From the NCBI GenBank assembly GCA_030531135.1, contig JAUNOJ010000037.1, forward strand, positions 1 through 11,200: DNA of 11,200 nt, written 5' to 3'. Position 1 is the first letter of the stretch; each line of letters opens with the position of its first letter. The notes beneath the pieces are model-generated. The model was not told where the DNA came from and did no database searches. It saw only the letters and a program-made list of their open reading frames with translations. The position numbers were made by a program, and so were the translations under genes. Positions 6,527-11,200 of this stretch are shown here, in pieces. This DNA comes from Sutterellaceae bacterium (GTDB lineage: Bacteria > Pseudomonadota > Gammaproteobacteria > Burkholderiales > Burkholderiaceae_F).

Positions 6527-7654
6527 TTACTCTTCGTCGTAGTCGGCAAAAACATCGGTGGGTTCGTCCAAGGGACCGAAACCCAATTCATCCATTACTT
6601 CGGCCATATCGCTCGGCGGCTCCACAAACCACTCCACCGTCTCGCCCGTGCCCGGATGGCGCAAACGCAAGCGGCTCGCATGCAGGGCCTGGCGGGAAAA
6701 TTCGGCGACAATGCCGGCAGACTCGGGCAACTTCGAAGCGTTGGTGCGATATAAGGGATCGCCCAACAAAGGCAACCCGACGGTGGTCAAATGCACGCGA
6801 ATCTGGTGCGTGCGCCCCGTTTCCAAACGGCAGGCCACCCAACTTAAGGTGCGACCTTCGATTTGCGCCACGTCCACCAAGCGGCAATGGGTCTTGGCAG
6901 GTTTGCTGCCCTGACCGCCGCGACAGCAAAAACGCAACGGATTGCGGGGATCTCGCCCGATGGCGCGATCGACAAAGCCGGCTTCGGGCGCCACGCCCAA
7001 AACCACCGCCCAATATTCGCGACCGACGGTGCGGGCCTGGAGCTGACGCACCAAGTCGGTTTGGGCGGCTTCGGTACGCGCCACCACCATCAACCCGGAA
7101 GTTTCCTTATCCAAGCGATGCACGATGCCTGCGCGCGGCACACGCGCGAGTTCCGGAAATTCGTACAAAAGGCCGTTTAAAAGCGTGCCCGTCCAGTGGC
7201 CGGCAGCCGGATGCACCACCAGTCCTGCCGGCTTATTGATGACGATGATGTCTTTGTCTTGGTAGACGACTTCAAAGTCGATGCCGGCTTCGGGCGCGTA
7301 AGCCTTGTCTTCGGGCGCGGCTTGCGGGCGCACGACGAGCTCGTCGCCGCCGGCGACCTTGACTCTGACGCCTGCGGCAACAACGCCGTTGACATCCACC
7401 GCACCGGTTTCGATCCACTTCTGGATGCGGGCGCGCGAGACTTCGGGCATCAGGCGTGCCAAGACCTTGTCAAGGCGGTCTCCCGTCTGAGAATAGTCCA
7501 AAACGAAGGTTTGAATCGGGCTTTCTTGCGCCTCGATTTCCTCATCTTCTTCAAGCTCGGTTACACTTGCGTCATCCGAATTGATTGTCAAGGGCGCCAG
7601 TTCGTCGTCACTAACGATATAATCGCCCAAATTCTTTTCTTTTGTCGTCGTCAC
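6527..7654 (-). CDS. rluD: 23S rRNA pseudouridine(1911/1915/1917) synthase RluD (375 aa)
   Basis: RluD makes the pseudouridines of helix 69 in 23S rRNA. An S4 RNA-binding domain spans about residues 58-110 (DRLDKVLARLMPEVSRARI). The synthase domain follows, with INKPAGLVVHPA and the catalytic motif HRLDKETSGL, where D182 is the nucleophile. RTHQIRVHL and GDPLY are also present. The C-terminus is normal. Residues 1-48 are an acidic extension without clear homology, so the start is uncertain. GTG 7654 is chosen because it gives no overlap with bamD, though its SD is weak. A GTG at 7720 has AGGAG nine bases upstream but would overlap bamD by 65 bases. That AGGAG is the complement of the bamD lipobox codons, so it may be chance. 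It is the first gene of the operon. Confidence 0.92.
   Translation of the reverse strand: MTTTKEKNLGDYIVSDDELAPLTINSDDASVTELEEDEEIEAQESPIQTFVLDYSQTGDRLDKVLARLMPEVSRARIQKWIETGAVDVNGVVAAGVRVKVAGGDELVVRPQAAPEDKAYAPEAGIDFEVVYQDKDIIVINKPAGLVVHPAAGHWTGTLLNGLLYEFPELARVPRAGIVHRLDKETSGLMVVARTEAAQTDLVRQLQARTVGREYWAVVLGVAPEAGFVDRAIGRDPRNPLRFCCRGGQGSKPAKTHCRLVDVAQIEGRTLSWVACRLETGRTHQIRVHLTTVGLPLLGDPLYRTNASKLPESAGIVAEFSRQALHASRLRLRHPGTGETVEWFVEPPSDMAEVMDELGFGPLDEPTDVFADYDEE
7618..7623 (+). promoter_or_regulatory. Candidate -10 element of bamD
   Basis: A perfect TATAAT lies 32 bases upstream of the bamD ATG, giving a leader of about 25 bases. No good -35 is seen 16-18 bases upstream (GCGCCAG), so it would need an activator or other contacts. 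It lies inside the first codons of the divergent rluD. The leader is pyrimidine-rich and lacks a clear SD. Confidence 0.45.
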
Positions 7655-7655
7655 T

Positions 7656-8429
7656 ATGAATTCCAAAAACGTATTGCGCCTGACCAAAATCGCTTGTCTT
7701 TCGGTCGCCGCTGTTATCACTACCGGTTGCTCCTGGCTTCAGAATCTTGAAGTCGATCCGACCCGCGATTGGACGGCCAATCAACTTTATTCCGAAGCAC
7801 GCTCCGCAATGAGCGAAAGCAACTGGGAAGTTGCCAGAGATTACTATACCAAGCTTGAAGCCCGTTACCCGTTCGGCAGCTACGCGCAACAAGCGCAAAT
7901 CGACTTGGCCTACGTCTACTTTAAAGACGATGATGCCGCAGGTGCCGTGCAAACGATCGATCGGTTCCTTCGCGCCTACCCCAACCATCCCAACAGCGAT
8001 TACGCATTGTATTTGAAAGCGCTCGCCACGTTAAACGAACGCGACGGTTGGTTGGCTTCCATGACCCGTCAGGACTTGGCCGATCGCGATGCGCAAGCCG
8101 CGCGCGATGCGTTTGACATCTTTAAAGAGCTTGCCGCCCGCTATCCGGACTCGCGCTACGCGCCCGAAGCACGTCGCCGCATGCACGAATTGGTTCTGGC
8201 TCAGGCCCGTCACCAGATGCAGTCGGCTCGCTTTTACTTCGTCCGCAAGGCCTACGTTGCGGCAATTAACCGCGCCAAGACCGTGCTGGTCGATTTCCAA
8301 ACCACGCCCGTGCGTGACGAAGCGCTGGAGTTGATCGCAGACAGCTATCACGAACTCGGCATGTTCGATCTGGAAAAAGACATCCGCCGCGTGATCGAAG
8401 CCAACCGTCAGCCGGTGGCTCGCAATTAA
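7656..8429 (+). CDS. bamD: Outer membrane assembly lipoprotein BamD (257 aa)
   Basis: BamD (YfiO/ComL) is an essential lipoprotein of the BAM complex that inserts beta-barrel proteins into the outer membrane. The N-terminus is a lipoprotein signal with ITTGC; the lipid-bearing Cys is residue 25. A Thr at -3 is slightly off the lipobox consensus, and Ser at +2 fits outer-membrane sorting. Five TPR-like repeats follow, including ANQLYSEARSAM, YARYPFG-like EARYPFGSYAQQAQIDLAY, FLRAYPNHPNSDYALYL and ELAARYPDSRYAPEARRRM. These are the most conserved BamD segments. Length is normal. It is divergent from rluD, with the presumed promoter within the rluD 5' end, and ends before a strong terminator, so it is probably transcribed alone. 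Confidence 0.95.
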   Translation: MNSKNVLRLTKIACLSVAAVITTGCSWLQNLEVDPTRDWTANQLYSEARSAMSESNWEVARDYYTKLEARYPFGSYAQQAQIDLAYVYFKDDDAAGAVQTIDRFLRAYPNHPNSDYALYLKALATLNERDGWLASMTRQDLADRDAQAARDAFDIFKELAARYPDSRYAPEARRRMHELVLAQARHQMQSARFYFVRKAYVAAINRAKTVLVDFQTTPVRDEALELIADSYHELGMFDLEKDIRRVIEANRQPVARN

Positions 8430-8450
8430 GCCGGGCTTTCCTCCCAAAAC

Positions 8451-8488
8451 AAAACGACGTCTGTTTTTACGGCAGGCGTCGTTTTTTT
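8451..8488. terminator. Bidirectional terminator between bamD and the Nudix gene
   Basis: AAAACGACG (8451-8459) pairs with CGTCGTTTT (8477 on), with an internal CTG/CAG extension. Seven T's follow on the plus strand. The minus strand reads a T-rich tract too, so it can end both bamD and the convergent smpB-Nudix transcript. Confidence 0.8.
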
Positions 8489-8517
8489 GTTCGGTCGCAA
8501 TTTTACAGCGTTCGGAA

Positions 8518-9126
8518 CTATTTGCTCAAAATCTCTGCTTGAGGCAACGCTTTTTGGCCGCCCTCGACAAATCTCTGCGCCCACATCAGTCCGATCACGG
8601 ACTTCACATCGGTGATGCGTCCGTCGCAAGTCATCGCCAAAGCTTCTTCAAAAGGCACGCGCACGAGGGTTAAAAACTCATTGTCATCCAACTTTTGAGA
8701 GCCCGATTCGTCAATGTCTTGAGCCAAATAGATGTAAATGCGCTCGTCGCTATAGCCGATGGCATTGTGAATCACGCCGAGCTTGACCCAGCTTTTTGCC
8801 GCCAAGCCCGTCTCTTCGGTGAGTTCGCGCCGGGCGGTATCAAACGGGTCTTCGCCCGCGTCGATCTTGCCGGCCGGAATTTCCCAAAATGCACGATTCA
8901 TCGGAGCGCGCCACTGCCGCTCCAACACCACGCGATTTTGACTGTCAAGCACCACCATGGCAGACGCCCCGGGATGACGAATCATTTCGCGCGTGGACGT
9001 CCTGCCGTTGGGTAACGTCACCGTCACGCGATCGACTTTTAAAAGCCTGCCGTCAAAGACGCGTTCGCTTGCCGTTGCCGCTTCTGCCAAAGCGGCGTCG
9101 GTCGCCGCCAAATCGCGCTCGTTCAT
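8518..9126 (-). CDS. Nudix hydrolase, ADP-ribose pyrophosphatase-like (202 aa)
   Basis: Nudix enzymes split nucleoside diphosphates linked to another group. The box is perfect at residues 86-108: G86, E92, R100-E101, E104-E105, G107. It lies in a WEIPAGKIDAGEDP context, typical of ADP-ribose pyrophosphatases (NudF-like). Upstream strands VVLDSQNRVVLERQWRAP also match that subfamily, where an early beta-strand pair forms the dimer. The substrate (ADP-ribose, possibly other ADP-sugars) is inferred. The ATG lies six bases after the smpB stop with AAGGA ten bases upstream inside smpB, so the two are cotranscribed. Confidence 0.85.
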   Translation of the reverse strand: MNERDLAATDAALAEAATASERVFDGRLLKVDRVTVTLPNGRTSTREMIRHPGASAMVVLDSQNRVVLERQWRAPMNRAFWEIPAGKIDAGEDPFDTARRELTEETGLAAKSWVKLGVIHNAIGYSDERIYIYLAQDIDESGSQKLDDNEFLTLVRVPFEEALAMTCDGRITDVKSVIGLMWAQRFVEGGQKALPQAEILSK

Positions 9127-9132
9127 TTTCGA

Positions 9133-9615
9133 TCAATCCTTGTAGTTTTGTCTGGCCTTGCCGCGCGTCATGTCGTTTTTCATCAAACGTTCCTGCTGAC
9201 GCTTCCACTCTTTCTTGCTTTCGTCGGAGCGCTTTTCAAATTCGCGCTTACCCTTGGCCAAGGCCAAAGAAAGCTTGACGCGACCGCGCACGAAGTGCAA
9301 ATCCAAGGGCACGAGTGCGTAACCCGAGCGCTCGACCTTGCCGATCAAGCGTTCGATTTCGCGCTTGTGCATCAAAAGCTTGCGCGTGCGCGACATTTCA
9401 GGTTTTTCATGGGTGCAGATTTGGTCTGCCGGCGTCATGTGGGCGTTGCACAAAAAGAGTTCGCCTTCTCGCACATAAACGTGTGCGAGATTGATCGTCG
9501 CGCGTCCTGCGCGCACGCTTTTGACTTCCCAACCGCGCAACACCATACCGGCTTCAAAACGTTCTTCGATCATGTAGTCGAATGTGGCGCGTTTATTTTT
9601 AATGACTTTTTCCAC
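9133..9615 (-). CDS. smpB: SsrA-binding protein SmpB (160 aa)
   Basis: SmpB binds tmRNA and brings it to stalled ribosomes (trans-translation). The core is clear: NKRATFDYMIEERFEAG, VLRGWEVKSVRAGRA, LFLCNAHMTP and RTRKLLMHKREIERLIGKVE. A basic C-terminal tail follows that enters the ribosomal mRNA channel. The start is taken as GTG 9615-9613 (MEKVIKNKRA), because AAGGA lies seven bases upstream and the family begins about eight residues before this motif. Longer frames upstream have no homology to SmpB. No tmRNA gene (ssrA) is in the window. It heads a two-gene operon with the Nudix gene. Confidence 0.94.
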   Translation of the reverse strand: MEKVIKNKRATFDYMIEERFEAGMVLRGWEVKSVRAGRATINLAHVYVREGELFLCNAHMTPADQICTHEKPEMSRTRKLLMHKREIERLIGKVERSGYALVPLDLHFVRGRVKLSLALAKGKREFEKRSDESKKEWKRQQERLMKNDMTRGKARQNYKD

Positions 9616-9644
9616 TTTTCTTATCCTTATTCTGCGGTTTGCGA

Positions 9645-9671
9645 ATTGTACCAACGACGGCGTTTTGTCAC
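9645..9671 (-). promoter_or_regulatory. Candidate smpB promoter (extended -10)
   Basis: On the minus strand TGGTACAAT gives an extended -10, with the hexamer at 9650-9645. GTGACA lies upstream as a weak -35 with a short 15-base spacer. Transcription would begin about 23 bases before the GTG start and keep the SD within the leader. Confidence 0.45.
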
Positions 9672-9776
9672 TCACTTTCATTTGTTGCAAAACGTCAACA
9701 CTGCCGGCACCGTTACGCAAACCTTGCCTAATTTTCTCAACTTGATGATTTTTTGCACTTGTTTATTGCATCCGCT

Positions 9777-9805
9777 TTGCCAAGATTCTTTCTCATACTT
9801 AAAGT
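9777..9805 (+). promoter_or_regulatory. Candidate promoter of the cupin gene
   Basis: TTGCCA (9777-9782) and TAAAGT (9800-9805) are separated by 17 bases, matching the sigma-70 consensus at 5 and 4 of 6 positions. The leader would be about 40 bases. The rest of the 238-base gap between smpB and the cupin shows no gene. Confidence 0.35.
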
Positions 9806-9853
9806 TCAGGTATAGAAATTTTGCATCGAACTGCATATAAGGAACTTTCTGCG

Positions 9854-10270
9854 ATGGCAATGGATCCTTCTTTTAAAACGATTTTCCCGATGGGCCCCGT
9901 CAACCCCTACGGCAAGTTTTTCACGGGCACGTCTTATTTGACGATGCTTTCCGATAACGACGACGTTTTCAACGCCCCGATCGGCAACGTCACGTTTGAG
10001 CCGGGCACCCGCACACACTGGCACGTTCACTCGGGCGGTCAGATTTTGTTGGTTACGGCCGGTCGCGGCATCTATCAGGAGCGAGGCAAACCCGCGATTC
10101 GTTTCCAAGCCGGCGACGTCATTCGCATCCCGCCCGATGTCGAACACTGGCACGGGGCGGCAGCCGACGAACCCATGAGTCACATTTCCATCGAAACCAA
10201 CGTCCCGAACAACAAGGTCACGTGGCTCGATCCGGTGACCGACGAACAATATTCGCAAGCACAACATTAA
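9854..10270 (+). CDS. Cupin protein, Mn-dependent hydroxynitrile lyase-like (138 aa)
   Basis: This is a small single-domain cupin. The first cupin motif is THWHVHSGGQ (H57, H59, Q63 as probable metal ligands), and the second is PPDVEHWHGA (H98, with H100 nearby). Spacing and the HWHG motif match the manganese cupins related to Granulicella (R)-hydroxynitrile lyase. Most genomic members have unknown substrates, so lyase activity is not claimed. It has no signal peptide. ATG 9854 is chosen because AAGGAA lies nine bases upstream; an ATG two codons later is also possible. The next gene, a carboxymuconolactone decarboxylase-like protein, follows after 28 bases, a pairing often seen for this cupin type. 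Confidence 0.85.
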   Translation: MAMDPSFKTIFPMGPVNPYGKFFTGTSYLTMLSDNDDVFNAPIGNVTFEPGTRTHWHVHSGGQILLVTAGRGIYQERGKPAIRFQAGDVIRIPPDVEHWHGAAADEPMSHISIETNVPNNKVTWLDPVTDEQYSQAQH

Positions 10271-10298
10271 CGCTTTCACTTTTATGAGGACAACCCAA

Positions 10299-11072
10299 AT
10301 GCAACGACGCGACATCGCAAAAATGGGGCTGGCAGCCGCTGCGACGGCCATCGGAACAACTTCTGTTATGGCACAAAACAAAATGACGCAAGAAACCGAA
10401 CTTACTCAAATCCTTTCCCGCTTGACCGACCGCGATGTACCGGCCATGGTCAAGATGCCCGTCAAAACTCAGTGGTTGGTGCGTTTGACCACCCTGACCG
10501 CTCTGGGCGACACGGCCGTTTTGCCCGACTATTTCCTGCAAGCCTCCAAGGCCGGTCTGTCGACCGACGAAATGCAGGAAGCCGTCATGCAAACCATGGC
10601 TTACGTGGGCATTCCCATTGCTCGTCGCGCCGAATTGATTCTGCTTGACGTCGTCAAAGCCAACAATTTGCCGGCCCCCAAGCCGCAGGGCACGGTCGAT
10701 GATAAAACCCGTTTTGACGACGGGCTCAAAGCGCAAACCGGCATTTTCGGCGACGCCATTCTCACGATGCACAAAAATGCCCGTGCCGAAGAGCGCCGCA
10801 TCATGGTCGATTTGCTCACCGGTTTTTGCTTCGGCGACACCTACACCCGCAAGACCCTGTCTTTGAAGATGCGCGATTTTTTGACCTTCGTGACGATTGC
10901 CGCTTTGGGCGGGTGCGATCCGCAAGTCAAATCGCACGTGGGCGGCAACCTTAACATGGGCACCACCCGTGAAGAGTTGATCGAAGCATTGGTCGTGATG
11001 GCTGGCCTTATCGGCTTTCCCAAGACCTTAAATGCCTTGGCTGCCGTCAACGCCGTGGCATTGAAGAAATAA
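10299..11072 (+). CDS. Exported carboxymuconolactone decarboxylase-like protein (257 aa)
   Basis: This protein has two tandem CMD (AhpD-like, all-helical) domains at about residues 55-125 and 165-255. The C-terminal one carries the family's best-kept segment: ALGGCDPQVKSHVGGNLNMGTTREELIEAL, split here as C206 and H213. The N-terminal copy (ALGD-TAVLPDYF) has no cysteine at the matching place. No CxxC of peroxidase AhpD is present, so it is not an alkylhydroperoxidase. Residues 1-25 form an export signal; QRRDIAK before a hydrophobic stretch suggests the Tat route, with cleavage near VMA. ATG 10299 is preferred because GAGGA lies eight bases upstream; an ATG at 10284 would overlap that SD. It forms an operon with the cupin. 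The physiological substrate is unknown. Confidence 0.82.
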   Translation: MQRRDIAKMGLAAAATAIGTTSVMAQNKMTQETELTQILSRLTDRDVPAMVKMPVKTQWLVRLTTLTALGDTAVLPDYFLQASKAGLSTDEMQEAVMQTMAYVGIPIARRAELILLDVVKANNLPAPKPQGTVDDKTRFDDGLKAQTGIFGDAILTMHKNARAEERRIMVDLLTGFCFGDTYTRKTLSLKMRDFLTFVTIAALGGCDPQVKSHVGGNLNMGTTREELIEALVVMAGLIGFPKTLNALAAVNAVALKK

Positions 11073-11092
11073 TTGCCTTTCTCTCCTTAGCC

Positions 11093-11131
11093 AAAAAGCC
11101 CGAGATCGCCGACGATGCGCTCGGGCTTTTT
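11093..11131 (+). terminator. Intrinsic terminator after the cupin-CMD operon
   Basis: AAAAAGCCCGAG pairs with CTCGGGCTTTTT (12 bp) across a 15-base loop that can form its own ATCG/CGAT stem. The T-run follows on the plus strand. It closes the operon 20 bases after the CMD stop codon. Confidence 0.85.
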
Positions 11132-11154
11132 GTTTGATCGGCAATTGAAGTGGT

Positions 11155-11189
11155 ATGGGTTTCTTGGACACAAAGGAGTCCAAACCCAT
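11155..11189 (+). promoter_or_regulatory. Hairpin enclosing an SD and start codon
   Basis: ATGGGTTT (11155-11162) pairs with AAACCCAT (11182-11189), and GGAC (11166-11169) with GTCC (11178-11181). A three-base bulge lies between the two stems. AAAGGAG, a perfect SD, lies at 11172-11178, mostly in the loop. The AT of an ATG start codon lies in the stem. Confidence 0.55.
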
Positions 11190-11200
11190 GAGAATACCGA
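11188..11200 (+). CDS. Start of a gene running off the window (MRIP...)
   Basis: ATG at 11188 has AAAGGAG nine bases upstream. Only four codons are visible, so no family can be named. The preceding TGGTATGGGTTTCTTGGACA resembles the terminal inverted repeat of an IS3-type element, which would make this the first transposase frame. That is a guess from layout. Confidence 0.35.

Noticed and set aside
5290..7239. 649-codon open frame on the plus strand opposite pgeF and rluD
   Set aside because: It is a shadow of two well-recognised minus-strand genes, caused by biased third-position codon use; it resembles no known protein and spans two unrelated genes.
9615..9720. Longer smpB with up to 35 extra N-terminal residues
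   Set aside because: The extension has no SmpB homology, crosses the probable promoter, and the GTG at 9615 has a well-spaced SD.
1..11200. CRISPR array, tRNA or rRNA
   Set aside because: No regularly spaced repeats, cloverleaf-like segment or rRNA sequence was found on reading.

Overview
The window looks like chromosomal DNA of a betaproteobacterium of the Burkholderiales, possibly a gut-type Sutterellaceae member. This rests on the Beta/Gammaproteobacterial rluD-pgeF / bamD arrangement, the protein flavours, and an anaerobic multiheme cytochrome. The genus is an inference. No tRNA, rRNA or CRISPR array is visible.

Left end (1-1360, + strand): the window opens inside a tnpB gene of an IS200/IS605-type element with an intact RuvC triad and zinc finger. 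Its right end, with two strong hairpins typical of the 3' end of a TnpB guide RNA (omega RNA), stops near 970. At that point the reading frame of a drug/metabolite (EamA/DMT) transporter resumes, so the element appears to have cut this transporter gene. Only the C-terminal four membrane helices are present here.

Cytochrome block (1368-4031, - strand): an octaheme, NrfA-like nitrite reductase of the ONR type has seven CxxCH sites, one CxxCK site as heme 4, and a Tyr-x-Cys motif. It is followed by a ccmI-type cytochrome c maturation gene. Two hairpins, one a strong terminator, lie between them, so they are neighbours rather than a simple operon. A 340-base intergenic region (4032-4371) upstream of the cytochrome holds its leader and a terminator for the next operon.

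Housekeeping block (4372-8429): rluD, pgeF (yfiH) and rimO form a tight minus-strand operon with gaps of 4 and about 18 bases. Divergent from it is bamD, whose start codon lies one base from the most likely rluD start. A bidirectional terminator (8451-8488) separates bamD from the convergent pair smpB and a Nudix ADP-ribose pyrophosphatase-like gene (8518-9615, - strand).

Right end (9854-11200, + strand): a small metal-binding cupin of the Mn-dependent hydroxynitrile-lyase-like type is followed by an exported carboxymuconolactone decarboxylase-like protein and a clear terminator. The last 50 bases look like the start of another gene, perhaps an insertion sequence, with its ribosome binding site and start codon inside a hairpin.

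Most of the window is ordinary core genome. The parts worth a second look are the TnpB/guide-RNA insertion, the octaheme reductase with its private maturation neighbour and leader region, the one-base bamD/rluD start spacing, and the start-codon-hiding hairpin at the right edge.
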